From contig JANQKV010000063.1 of the NCBI GenBank assembly GCA_028280945.1, positions 1 through 47,664 of the forward strand: DNA of 47,664 nucleotides, written 5' to 3'. The translations under genes and the position numbers were made by a program. The notes beneath the pieces are model-generated. The model was not told the origin of the DNA, made no database searches, and saw only the letters and a program-made list of their open reading frames with translations. Every line of letters begins with the position of its first letter. Position 1 is the stretch's first letter. The stretch is from Opitutaceae bacterium (GTDB lineage: Bacteria; Verrucomicrobiota; Verrucomicrobiia; Opitutales; Opitutaceae). Positions 16,206-24,759 of the stretch are shown piece after piece.

Positions 16206-17255
16206 ATGCGTTCCCTTCTGTTTCCCGCTCTGCTGTTCAGTCTGCTGGTCTCTGGTTTGACCGCGGCCGAGCCAATCAAGGTCAAGGCCGTCATCGTGGC
16301 CATGTTCGAGCGCGGAGAGGACACCGGCGACCGACCGGGAGAGTTTCAATACTGGGTCGAGCGCGAGGGTCTCACCGAGACGTATCCGTTTCCCCAGGGC
16401 TACCGCGACCTCCGGGGCAGCCCCAACGGCGAGATCCTGGGGGTGGTCACGGGCGTGGGCACGGCCAAGAGTGCGGCTACCATCATGGCGGTGGGGTTGG
16501 ATCCGCGATTTGACCTGACCGAGGCGTATTGGCTGGTGGCCGGGATAGCCGGGGCTGATCCCGACGACATGGCGCTCGGATCGGCGGCCTGGGCGGAGTG
16601 GCTGGTCGACGGTGATCTGGCGCACGAGATCGATTTTCGTGAAGTGCCTGAAGGCTGGACCACCGGTTACATTCCCCTGCGCAAGGCCCATCCCTATCAA
16701 CCGCCGGTCGATCGCAGCGAAGGACAGGCATACCGGCTGGTGCCGTCCCTGGTGGAATGGGCGTATCAACTGACCAAAGACACCGAGTTGGGCGATACCG
16801 AAGCCATGCAGAGGCGCCGGGCCCTGTATGAAGGATATCCAAATGCCCAGCGGCCGCCTTTTGTGCTCAAGGGCGACCAACTTGCCGCCATGACCTATTG
16901 GCACGGAAAACACCTCAACCAATGGGCCAACGAATGGGTGAAGTATTTTTCTGATGGCACCGGCGAATATGTGACTACAGCCATGGAGGACACCGGCACC
17001 TACGGTTCCTTGTTGTGGCTGGACCGGGCGGGCAAAGTCGATGTGGAGCGGATGCTCGTGCTGCGCACGGCGAGCAATTTTGACATGCAATGGCCGGGAG
17101 GCGACGCCGCCGAAAGTCTGAGCGGGGAAAAACTGGGTCCGGGTTACTCCGCCTATATCCCGGCCTTGGAATCGGCTCACAGGGTAGGCAGCCAGGTCCT
17201 GCACGCGCTGCTCGACGGCTGGGACGTCTACCAGCACGAACTGCCGAAGCCGTAG
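16206..17255 (+). CDS. Purine nucleoside permease-like (NUP family) secreted protein
   Basis: The 349-residue protein has a cleavable signal peptide (MRSLLFPALLFSLLVSGLTAAE). It then shows the NUP-family pattern: VKAVIVAMFERGEDTGDRPGEFQYW, GVVTGVGTAKSAATIMAVGLDPRFDL, YWLVAGIAGADPDDMALGSAAWA and, later, TTAMEDTGTYGSLLWL. The family was named after a fungal purine nucleoside permease but has the fold of nucleoside phosphorylases. A periplasmic nucleoside-binding or -cleaving role is therefore as likely as transport. It supports a nucleoside-salvage theme with the hydrolase at the window start and NupC at 8.1 kb. Confidence 0.88.
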   Translation: MRSLLFPALLFSLLVSGLTAAEPIKVKAVIVAMFERGEDTGDRPGEFQYWVEREGLTETYPFPQGYRDLRGSPNGEILGVVTGVGTAKSAATIMAVGLDPRFDLTEAYWLVAGIAGADPDDMALGSAAWAEWLVDGDLAHEIDFREVPEGWTTGYIPLRKAHPYQPPVDRSEGQAYRLVPSLVEWAYQLTKDTELGDTEAMQRRRALYEGYPNAQRPPFVLKGDQLAAMTYWHGKHLNQWANEWVKYFSDGTGEYVTTAMEDTGTYGSLLWLDRAGKVDVERMLVLRTASNFDMQWPGGDAAESLSGEKLGPGYSAYIPALESAHRVGSQVLHALLDGWDVYQHELPKP

Positions 17256-17265
17256 GTAGATTCAG

Positions 17266-17351
17266 ATCTTTCTTTTCAGTCTTTCTCCTTCTCTTGCTCG
17301 TCAGACTGGGATCCGGGGTCCTGACGAAAGATAAGGATAAGGAATAAAGAT
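17266..17351. repeat. Imperfect inverted repeat, possible hairpin
   Basis: Downstream of the NUP gene, a pyrimidine-rich left arm ending in CGTCAG (17299-17304) faces CTGACG (17321-17326) followed by purine-rich GAAAGATAAGGATAAGGAA. Arms of about 30-38 nt match imperfectly around a 16-nt loop. In organisation it resembles the hairpin at 13421-13486, but with a different sequence. It may act as a terminator-like structure for the upstream gene. Confidence 0.5.
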
Positions 17352-17412
17352 AAAGAGGGGTTGGTGCATGGTCGCTTGCCAGTGGGCGATCCCCGGCGCA
17401 CGTTAGCGGGCT

Positions 17413-18564
17413 GTGCCGTATTTTGATTACAATGCGACGACGCCGCTGAGTCTGGCCGCCCGGGATGCCTGGTTAAAGGCCCACGAGGAAGCGTGGCAGA
17501 ATCCATCGAGTCCGCACCGGGCCGGCGTGCGGGTGGGACTGCGATTGCAGGCGGCGCGGGAAAAAGTGGCTCTGGCATTGGGCTGTGCCGCGGAGCGCAT
17601 TGTTTTCACCGGCGGAGGCACGGAATCGGCCAACGGAATCATCAATCACTTGGCCCGGACCTTGTCGGCCGATGCCAAGGTTGCCGTCAACCCAACCGAG
17701 CACCCTTGTGTGCTCGCACCGCTTGGACTGCACTTTGGCGGAGACCGGGTGGTGAATCTGCCGGTCGATGCCAACGGGGTGGTCACGGTCGATGCGGTAA
17801 AGGCGGCATTAACCGAGGGCGAAGTAAAGGCGGTGTTGGTCATGGCGGCCAACAATGAGACCGGGGTGCTGCAGTCGTGGGAGGAAATTGCAAAAATCTG
17901 TCGAGCAGCGGGAGCGGCTTGCATTTGCGACGCGTCGCAGTGGCTGGGGAAATTGCCGGGAGCCGGTTTGGGCATGGCAGACTGGATGTTCTGCGCCGCG
18001 CATAAATTTGGCGGACCCAAGGGCGTGGGTTTCCTTCTCCGCCCCACCGCCGAGAACGGTTTCTCAGTGCGACCCGGTGGTGCGCAGGAGAAGGGGCAGC
18101 GTGCCGGCACGGTGGATTTTCCCGGGATTGCGGCGATGGTCGCGGCCTTGCTGGATTGTGAGCAGACCAAGGTGCTGCACGAAAGCGACCGGGTGCGCAC
18201 CCGCGAGGCGTTTGAACAGGAGATCACACGACGATTGCGGGGCGTGCGAGTTGCCGGCGCAGGGGTGGAGAGGCTCTGGAACACCGTGACCTTGATCATG
18301 CCGCACGGCGAAAATCACCGCTGGGTGGCGCGTCTGGACAAGTGTCGCATCGAAGTTTCGACCGGCTCGGCCTGTTCCAGTGGCAAGGACGCCCCGTCCC
18401 ACGTGCTGGCGGCGATGGGAGTGCCCGGCGATCAGGCGCGAAGGGTGATTCGCATCAGCGCAGGCTGGGAGACCACACGCGAAGAATGGCAGGAGTTGGC
18501 CGATGCCTTGGTGGCCATCGCCCCGGATCTCAAGCCGGCGGACAACGTCATCTCGATCGGATGA
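17413..18564 (+). CDS. Cysteine desulfurase (NifS/IscS family)
   Basis: GTG start; 383 residues. The N-terminus YFDYNATTPL is typical. The pyridoxal-phosphate enzyme's residues are present: His97 (NPTEHPCVL) over the cofactor ring, Lys198 (AAHKFGGPKG) that binds PLP, and the catalytic Cys321 in STGSACSSGKDAPSHVL. It removes sulfur from cysteine as a persulfide for iron-sulfur cluster or thio-nucleoside synthesis. The mobile loop is short and of the S-x-G-S-A-C-S-S-G type. Its stop codon overlaps the recF start (ATGA), so the two are co-translated even though they are not known to work together. No IscU or SufE gene is nearby. Confidence 0.93.
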   Translation: MPYFDYNATTPLSLAARDAWLKAHEEAWQNPSSPHRAGVRVGLRLQAAREKVALALGCAAERIVFTGGGTESANGIINHLARTLSADAKVAVNPTEHPCVLAPLGLHFGGDRVVNLPVDANGVVTVDAVKAALTEGEVKAVLVMAANNETGVLQSWEEIAKICRAAGAACICDASQWLGKLPGAGLGMADWMFCAAHKFGGPKGVGFLLRPTAENGFSVRPGGAQEKGQRAGTVDFPGIAAMVAALLDCEQTKVLHESDRVRTREAFEQEITRRLRGVRVAGAGVERLWNTVTLIMPHGENHRWVARLDKCRIEVSTGSACSSGKDAPSHVLAAMGVPGDQARRVIRISAGWETTREEWQELADALVAIAPDLKPADNVISIG

Positions 18565-19646
18565 GGATCAAGGCCATCGGCTTGCAACACTTCCGCAATG
18601 TGGCGGAGGCTCGATTGGAATTTTCCGGACGCCTGCAGTTTTTGCTGGGCGCAAACGGCCAGGGTAAAACCAACCTGTTGGAGGCGGCCGGATTTGTGAC
18701 CGCACTGCGTTCCTTCCGCACCTCCGATCAATCCAGTCTGATTCAACAAGGTCAGCGGGAGGCATTCGTGGCCTGTGATCTGGAACACGAGCGTGAGGGT
18801 GAAGCGCAGCTCAAGGTGCAGTTTAAACCAGGTGGTAAAACGGCTTGGCTGGACGGGCAACGGGTCACGCGGTTGGCCGATGTTATCGGGAAGTTTCCCA
18901 CCGTCGTATTTTCGTCGCAGGATCAACAGCTGGTGCGGGGTTCGCCGGCGGGCCGGCGGCGTTGGCTCGACATGACGTTGTCCGCCACCGACACGACCTA
19001 TCTCGCGAGCTTGCAGTCCTATCACCGGGCTCTGGCCGGGCGGAACGCATTGTTGAAACGGGAAGCAACCACGGCGGAGTTTGATGCTTTCGAAGCGGTC
19101 CTGGCCGAGCACGGCTGCGAGTTGGTGCAGCGGCGCACGCGGGCGTTGGCGGAACTGGCGGCGGTATTGACCACCCGCTATGCCGAGATCTCGGATCAGG
19201 CCGAACCGGTGGGATTCGCTTACGCTCCGCAGATGCACCTGGAGTCCGGCGCAGAACTGCAGGTCAAGCTCGCCGCCAATCGCGAGCGGGACCGGATCCT
19301 CAAATCCACGGGCAACGGTCCCCATCGGGACGACTTTGAGTTCACCCTGCACCAAAAACCGGCTAGGGAATTTGCCTCGGAAGGCCAGCAACGGGCCCTG
19401 GTATTGTCGTTGCGGTTGGCGCAGGCGGAGTGGTTCCGTGAACGCACCCAGGTCGAGCCCGTGCTCCTCGCCGACGACGTTTTGGGTGAACTGGATGCCG
19501 CCCGGCGGCAACGATTTTGGTCGGCGGTCCCCGCTGCCAGTCAAGTCATCGCGACTGGAACCGAAGAACCGGCCGGAACACCGGCAGGCTGGCAGGTGTT
19601 CGAAGTCGAGAAAGGCGCCTTTGCGGAGCGGAAGGAATCCGGGTAA
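18561..19646 (+). CDS. recF: DNA replication and repair protein RecF
   Basis: The ATG at 18561 overlaps the desulfurase stop and gives the standard beginning MRIKAIGLQHFRNVAEARLEF. The 361-residue length is normal. Walker A is GANGQGKT (residues 30-37), the ABC signature region is FASEGQQRALVLSLRLAQ, and Walker B is VLLADDVLGELD. RecF loads RecA at single-strand gaps with RecO and RecR. In many bacteria it sits beside dnaA/dnaN, which is not the case here. Its last 20 codons lie in the first junction of the PEP-CTERM array, and degenerate copies of that tail recur downstream at 21.36, 23.01, 24.76 and 26.49 kb. Confidence 0.95.
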   Translation: MRIKAIGLQHFRNVAEARLEFSGRLQFLLGANGQGKTNLLEAAGFVTALRSFRTSDQSSLIQQGQREAFVACDLEHEREGEAQLKVQFKPGGKTAWLDGQRVTRLADVIGKFPTVVFSSQDQQLVRGSPAGRRRWLDMTLSATDTTYLASLQSYHRALAGRNALLKREATTAEFDAFEAVLAEHGCELVQRRTRALAELAAVLTTRYAEISDQAEPVGFAYAPQMHLESGAELQVKLAANRERDRILKSTGNGPHRDDFEFTLHQKPAREFASEGQQRALVLSLRLAQAEWFRERTQVEPVLLADDVLGELDAARRQRFWSAVPAASQVIATGTEEPAGTPAGWQVFEVEKGAFAERKESG

Positions 19647-19860
19647 ACCTCAAGCTAGGGGGAGGTCAGTCCAGCCGGGTGCCTTCCATGGCGGGCAGGC
19701 TGGTCGCCAGCGATCATCACCACACTGGAATGGCAGAAGCAGTTGGCGGTGAACTCAGGGGTAAAACGAAAGCAGATTGCTGCGAGAGAGGAAGCAAACT
19801 GACCGTAGGGTTTACCCAGATCCTTATCCTGCCAAACCTGCCAAGATTGATTTTAAAAAC

Positions 19861-20688
19861 CTAGGATGCCCGCTTCCTGCGAGCAAATTGGAGGTAGCCC
19901 AAAGCTACAAACCCCATCATCAAGGCGTAAGCAGAGGGTTCAGGAACTGCATTGACCGTGTAAAGCCCGCTAATTTGCCCTTGAGTCAGGACATTATCAT
20001 AAACCCATACTTCATCGATGAGGCCGTCAAAACTGTTACTGCCTATGTTAAAATCATTCGGGTTGGTTGTTCCCAAAAAATCATTGTTGGCTATTCTGGT
20101 GCCAATTAGCGTGCCATTAACGTAGATAGCTTGTTGGTTGGTCGAGCTATCATAGGTCATCGTATAATGATACCAGTTTGCCGTTGCATCAAATGTGCCA
20201 ATTCCAAGTTCCGTAGCGACTTGAGTAGCAGCAATGCTCAAATCATCGGCATAAAATCCCAAGAATGGTCCACTGGCAGCGGTAGGATGATTGTTATTTC
20301 TAATTCCTATATGAAGCAATTCGTTGGCTGTCCCACCTTGGCCCGTCGTCAAGATTGACTGAGCGCCTGTTCCCAAACTATTGAGTTTGGCCCAATAGCT
20401 GATAGTAAAACTATTATTCTCCAAGGGAAGGGCATCCTCAGTGGCTCCGGCCGCTAAAGCCAAACGCTGATTAGACCCTGCTGTAAATTCCGCAGCGTTG
20501 CCAAAGGGGGTATCAGCCCCCGTGTATTGGCTGACGCTATTAGTATTGGTCAGGTTGGAGACATTACCGGAATCATCCGTAACCAAGTCTGTGTCGAATG
20601 ACCAGTGGGCCAGAAGGACCGTCTGAGAAGAGGCAATCGTGGTCATTGTGCAGGCAATGAACGTTGCCAGAATTGTTAATCGTTTCAT
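19861..20688 (-). CDS. LamG-domain PEP-CTERM protein, copy 1
   Basis: The start at 20688 is chosen because all four copies share MKRLTILATFIAC there; this is the most divergent of the four. The 275-residue protein has a signal peptide ending near ASSQ, then a LamG/concanavalin-like jelly roll (LLAHWSFDTDLVTDDSGNVSNL ... NSFTISYWAKLNSL ... ANWYHYTMTYDSSTNQQAIYVNGTLIGTR ... FDGLIDEVWVYDNVLTQGQI). It ends with a PEP-CTERM sorting tail: VPEPSAYALMM, a hydrophobic helix, and RRKRAS. It should be exported, its tail removed by an exosortase (not in this window), and the LamG domain displayed on the surface or in extracellular matrix, where such domains often bind carbohydrate. Confidence 0.9.
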   Translation of the reverse strand: MKRLTILATFIACTMTTIASSQTVLLAHWSFDTDLVTDDSGNVSNLTNTNSVSQYTGADTPFGNAAEFTAGSNQRLALAAGATEDALPLENNSFTISYWAKLNSLGTGAQSILTTGQGGTANELLHIGIRNNNHPTAASGPFLGFYADDLSIAATQVATELGIGTFDATANWYHYTMTYDSSTNQQAIYVNGTLIGTRIANNDFLGTTNPNDFNIGSNSFDGLIDEVWVYDNVLTQGQISGLYTVNAVPEPSAYALMMGFVALGYLQFARRKRAS

Positions 20689-20991
20689 ACTGAGACGAGG
20701 CTGAGCGTTTGAAATTAAATTTGATATCAATTACAGATTGCCACAAATGATGTCTTTAATACACAGATGTATAAAAATTAAAACTATCGAGTGGTGGAAT
20801 GAGTTTGTTTTTACTGATTTATGAAAGGAAGAAGGGGGATTGAAATTGACGTATAAATCTCTTGAGGTTGTCTGTCATACAACCAACTGAGCAATGGCTG
20901 AAAGGAACTCTGTAAAATCACAAAAAACACGACAGCTGGGCCAGGATAATGGAATGGAAGTTTAACTGGGATTGATGGAAAGGCTGGGCTC

Positions 20992-21070
20992 AAAAAAGTC
21001 CACGTAAATTTGCCGGAAATACCTTAATATAAAAATAATATTATCTTAATTTAAGTCGTCATACTGGTGG
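20992..21070. other. Conserved AT-rich noncoding block, unit 1
   Basis: The block begins with a run of A then GTCCACGTAAATTTGCCGG, passes through an AT-rich stretch (TTATCTTAATTTAAGT) and ends GTCATACTGG. Near-identical blocks are at 22635-22714, 24389-24467 and 26166-26244. It lies about 300 nt upstream of the gene on the gene's strand. It carries no open frame. A promoter, silencer-binding or replication role are all possible. Confidence 0.6.
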
Positions 21071-21355
21071 CCAAATTATGCCTTTGCAGAGCGCAATCTC
21101 CCATGTGAGTTGGAACTTTGCCTGCGTTTTGCTGTTCCTGTAGCTCTTGTTACTCTGGATTCACACATATCACCATTTTCCATGCACCTGGCTCCTTCGC
21201 GTTGCCTTGGGATTTGGTGTGGACGGGCCCCATCGACGTCCTCCCGTGCCAGTTTTTGGCAGGCCGGTCGAGTTCGTCTTCGTTGGGGATGTTGCCGCTG
21301 CAGTCCCCAGTGTTTCCTTTAGCAGCTCATTGTGCCCAAGGGGGGGCGCAGCAGA

Positions 21356-23012
21356 CTGGCAGGTGTTTGAGGTCGAGGAAGGCCACCTTTGCGGAGCGGA
21401 AGGAATCCGGGTGAACCTCAAGCTGAGGCGAGGGGAGGTCAGTCCAGCCGGGTGCCTTCCATGGCGGGCAGGCTGGTCGCCAGCGATCATCACCACACTG
21501 AAATGACAAAAGCAGCTGGTGGAAAACTCACGAGTTAAGCGAAAGTAGATCGCCACAAGAGAGGGAGTGAGCTGAGCGTAAGGAGTTACCCAGATCCTTA
21601 TCCTGCCAAACCTGCCAAGATTGATTTTAAAAACCTAGGATGCCCGCTTCCTGCGAGCAAATTGGAGGTAACCCAAAGCTACAAACCCCATCATCAAGGC
21701 GTAAGCAGAGGGTTCGGGGACTGCATTGGCTGTATAAAGCCCGGTAATTTGCCCTTGAGTCAGGACATTATTATAAACCCATACCTCATCGAGGAGGCCA
21801 TCAAAAGCGTTACTACCTAATACAAAAGCATCAAGGCTGGCTGATCCCGTAAAGCCAGTGGTAGCTGTTCTGGTGCCAACCAACGTGCCATTAACGTAGA
21901 TAGCTTGTTCTTTGGTTGAGCTGTCATAGGTCATCGTGTAATGATACCAGTTGTCCACGGCGTTAAATGTCCCACTTCCAAGTGCCGTATCGACGGCAGC
22001 AGTTGAGACGTTCAGATCATCGGCCCAAAATCCCAGAAATGGTCCGCCGGCAGCAGAGTGGCCAGTGTTTCTAAACCCTATATGGAGCAGTCCACCAGTT
22101 GTTCCGCCTTGGCCCATCCCAAAGATTTGCGGAGCAACGCCTCCCAAATTATTAAGTTTGGCCCAATAGCTGAGGGTAAAACTATTATTCTCCAAGGGAA
22201 GGGCGTCCTCAGTGGCCCCGGCTGCCAAAGTCAAAGTGCGACTTCCCCCACTAAAGTCAGCAGAACCAGCACCAAAAATGGTATCAGACGTGCTTCGGGT
22301 GACACTATTGTTGGTCAGGTTGGCGACATTGCCGGAATCATCCGTAACCAAGTCTGTGTCGAACGACCAGTGGGCCAGAAGGACCGTCTGAGAATAGGCA
22401 ATCGTGGTCATTGCGCAGGCGATGAACGTTGCCAGAATTGTTAACCGTTTCATACTGAGGCGAGGGAAGAGGCGAAGTAGAATGTTAAAATTGAAGTAAA
22501 ACCTACTGAAAATGGATGTCATACAACCAACCGAGCAATGGCCGAAAGGAACTCTGGAGAATCACAAACAGCACAACAGCTGGGCTAGGATAATGGAATG
22601 GAAGCTTAACTGAGACTGATGGAAAGGTTGGGACAAAAAAAGTCCACGTAAATTTGCCGGAAATGTCTTAATGTAAATATAATATTATCTTAATTTAAGT
22701 TGTCATATAGGCGGTCAAGCCAGGCGCTTTGCTAAGCGCAATCCCCGCGTGAGTTGGAACTTTGCTTGCGATATTGCCGTTCCATGGCTCTTGGTAATCT
22801 GAACTCGCGCATGTCACCATTTGTCATGCACTTGGCATGTTTGCGTTGCCTTGGGATTGGGGGTGGGCGAGCCCCCCATCACATCCTCCCGCACCAGTTT
22901 TTGACTGGTCGGTCGTAAATTGAGACGGTTCAGTCTTCGGTAGGGATGTTGCCGCTGCAGTCCCCAATGTTTCCCTCCTGCAAGCCCTTTGTGTCTGGGG
23001 AGGGGCGGCAGA
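21356..23012. repeat. Array unit 2 (junction with recF and ldhA tail relics)
   Basis: The junction 21356-21483 keeps WQVFEVEEG, as in recF, then a 1-nt insertion puts the rest out of frame. Its nucleotide sequence is close to the real recF end (GCGGAGCGGAAGGAATCCGG is identical). The antisense ldhA-like tail is identical to that of unit 1. The noncoding part 22454-23012 lacks a stretch of roughly 90 nt present upstream of genes 1, 3 and 4, so the unit is the shortest. Confidence 0.75.
21635..22453 (-). CDS. LamG-domain PEP-CTERM protein, copy 2
   Basis: This 272-residue copy starts at the shared MKRLTILATFIACAMTTIAYSQ signal peptide; an in-frame upstream ATG exists but lies in sequence not conserved as protein among the copies. 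The LamG body is intact (HWSFDTDLVTDDSGNVANL, SFTLSYWAKLNNLG, NWYHYTMTYDSSTKEQAIYVNG, DEVWVYNNVLTQGQI) and the tail AVPEPSAYALMMGFVALGYL with RRKRAS is identical to copy 1. Differences concentrate in the middle, residues about 45-60 and 95-160, which may be ligand-facing loops. Its 3' flank (TTGATTTTAAAAACCTAGG) is shared with copy 1 but not with 3 and 4, marking 1 and 2 as one subgroup at that end. Confidence 0.9.
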   Translation of the reverse strand: MKRLTILATFIACAMTTIAYSQTVLLAHWSFDTDLVTDDSGNVANLTNNSVTRSTSDTIFGAGSADFSGGSRTLTLAAGATEDALPLENNSFTLSYWAKLNNLGGVAPQIFGMGQGGTTGGLLHIGFRNTGHSAAGGPFLGFWADDLNVSTAAVDTALGSGTFNAVDNWYHYTMTYDSSTKEQAIYVNGTLVGTRTATTGFTGSASLDAFVLGSNAFDGLLDEVWVYNNVLTQGQITGLYTANAVPEPSAYALMMGFVALGYLQFARRKRAS

Positions 23013-24759
23013 CTGGCGGCAGGTGTTTGAGGTCAAGCACGGCACCTTTGTGGAGCTGGCGGTGATCCGGTTGGACCTCAAGCGAGGGCGAAGGGAGAGG
23101 TCAGTCCAGACAGGTTATCTCCTAGGCGGGTGGGCTGGTCGCCAGCGATCATCACCACACTGGAATGGCAGAAGCAGTTGGCGAAGAACTCAGGGTTAAA
23201 GCGAAAGCAGATCGCTGCAAGAGAGGGAGTGAGCTGAGCATAAGGATTACTCAGATCCTCACCCTGCCAAATCTGCCGGAGTACTAAAACCTAGGATGCT
23301 CTCTTCCTGCGAGCAAATTGGAGGTAGCCCAAAGCTACAAACCCCATCATCAAGGCGTAAGCAGAGGGTTCGGGGACTGCATTGGTCGTATAAAGCCCGG
23401 TAATTTGCCCTTGAGTCAGGACATTATTATAAACCCATACCTCATCGAGGAGGCCATCAAATCGTCTTAATTCAAAATCATCGGGGTCAGTTGTTCCTAT
23501 AAAATCATTATTACCTAGTCTGGAGCCAACCTGCTTGCCATTAATGTAGATAGCTTGTTCGGTGCTTGAGCTATCATAGGTCATCGTATAGTGATGCCAG
23601 TTATCCACGGCATCAAATGCGCCACTTCCAAGTGCCGTATCAACTTGAGTAGCTGTAATATTCAAATCATTGACAAAAAATGACAAGAATGGTGAGCGGG
23701 AACCGACTCTAATCCCCAAATGAAGCCATCGATTAGCTCCTGGTGTTGCTCCCATCGACATGAATATTACATTACTTGATAAACTATTGAGTTTGGCCCA
23801 AAAGCTGAGAGTAAAACTATTATTTGCCAAGGGAAGGGCATTCTCAGTGGCTCCAGCTGCCAAAGTCAAATCACCGTTCGTAAAGTCAGCGGAGCCAGCG
23901 CCGAAGACGGTATCAGTTGTGCTTCGAGTGACACTATTGTTGGTCAGATTGGCGACATTGCCGGAATCATCCGTAACCAAGTCTGTGTCAAATGACCAGT
24001 GGGCCAGAAGGACGGCCTGAGAATAGGCAATTGTGGTCATTGCGCAGGCGATGAACGTTGCCAGAATGGTTAACCGTTTCATACTGAGACGAGGCTAAGT
24101 GTTTAATTTAATATTAATTGCAGATTACCACAAACGATGCCTATGATGTACAGACACATAGAACTGAATTCGTCGAGTGGTGGAATGGGTCTGTTTTTAC
24201 TGAATTATGAAAGGAGGAGGGGGGATTAAAATAGAATATTAATATTGAAGTGAAACCTCCTGGGGTTACCGGTTATATAACCGGTCGAGCAATTATCTAA
24301 GGGAGCTCTGAAAAATCACAAAAACACAACAGCTAAGCTAGGGTAATTGGGTGGAAGTTTAACTGAGATTGATGAAAAGGCCGGGGGCAAAAAAGTCCAC
24401 GTAAATTTACCGGAAATATCTTAATATAAAAATAATACTATCTTAATTTAAGTTGTCATACTGGCGGTCAAGTTGTGCGCTTTGCGAAGCGCAATCTCCC
24501 GCGTGAGTTGGAACTTTGCCTGCGTTTTTGCTGTTCCGTAGCCCCTGTTACTCTGGATTCAGGTATGTCACCATTTACCGTGCATTTGGCATGTTCACGT
24601 TGCCTTGGGATTGAGGGTGGGCGGTCTCCATCGCGTCCCTCGGGCCAGTTTTTGGCAGGTCGGTTCGTAAATTGAGACGGTTCGTCTTTGGCAGGGATGT
24701 TGTCGCTGCAGTCCCAAGAGTTTCCTCCCTGCAGCCCATTGGGCCAAGGGGCTGGCAGA
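23013..24759. repeat. Array unit 3 (junction with decayed recF and ldhA tails)
   Basis: The junction starts at 23013 with CTGGCGGCAGGTGTTTGAGG (a 3-nt insertion relative to the others). The ldhA-like antisense tail has an internal stop (LATSPPA, stop, EITCLD). The noncoding part 24083-24759 includes a small perfect palindrome CCGGTTATATAACCGG at about 24268-24283, where the other units have imperfect versions. Confidence 0.75.
23291..24082 (-). CDS. LamG-domain PEP-CTERM protein, copy 3
   Basis: At 263 residues this is the shortest copy. It has the same signal peptide (MKRLTILATFIACAMTTIAYSQ), LamG strands (NSFTLSFWAKLNSL, NWHHYTMTYDSSSTEQAIYING) and sorting tail (VPEPSAYALMMGFVALGYL, RRKRAS). 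The middle differs: VIFMSMGATPGANRWLHLGIR replaces the Gly-Gln-rich stretch of copies 1 and 2, and one strand before FDGLLDEVWVY is shortened to FELRR. The frame is intact, so the copy is probably functional. Its 3' flank (GCCGGAGTACTAAAACCTAG) is shared with copy 4. It would be exported and sorted as the others. Confidence 0.9.
   Translation of the reverse strand: MKRLTILATFIACAMTTIAYSQAVLLAHWSFDTDLVTDDSGNVANLTNNSVTRSTTDTVFGAGSADFTNGDLTLAAGATENALPLANNSFTLSFWAKLNSLSSNVIFMSMGATPGANRWLHLGIRVGSRSPFLSFFVNDLNITATQVDTALGSGAFDAVDNWHHYTMTYDSSSTEQAIYINGKQVGSRLGNNDFIGTTDPDDFELRRFDGLLDEVWVYNNVLTQGQITGLYTTNAVPEPSAYALMMGFVALGYLQFARRKRAS

Larger units (their letters stand above)
19589..21355. repeat. Array unit 1 (junction contains the real recF 3' end)
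   Basis: The junction 19589-19710 holds the functional recF tail followed by an antisense ldhA-like tail. Read on the minus strand, the latter encodes LATSLPAMEGTRLD and then a stop; the real ldhA ends LATGQSALEGTRLN. The gene is at 19861-20688. The noncoding part 20689-21355 includes the block conserved in all units at 20992-21070. Confidence 0.75.

Noticed and set aside
20689-20760. Sigma-54 (-24/-12) promoter before PEP-CTERM genes, as known for some PEP-CTERM loci
   Set aside because: A TGGCA is present in the upstream sequence of some copies (reverse of TGCCA) but the second element TTGC at the right spacing is not.
21118-21506. Open frames in the array's spacers, e.g. one ending WQVFEVEEG...
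   Set aside because: They owe their likeness to recF to the duplicated recF tail; the frame is broken or different in other units, so they are relics and not genes.
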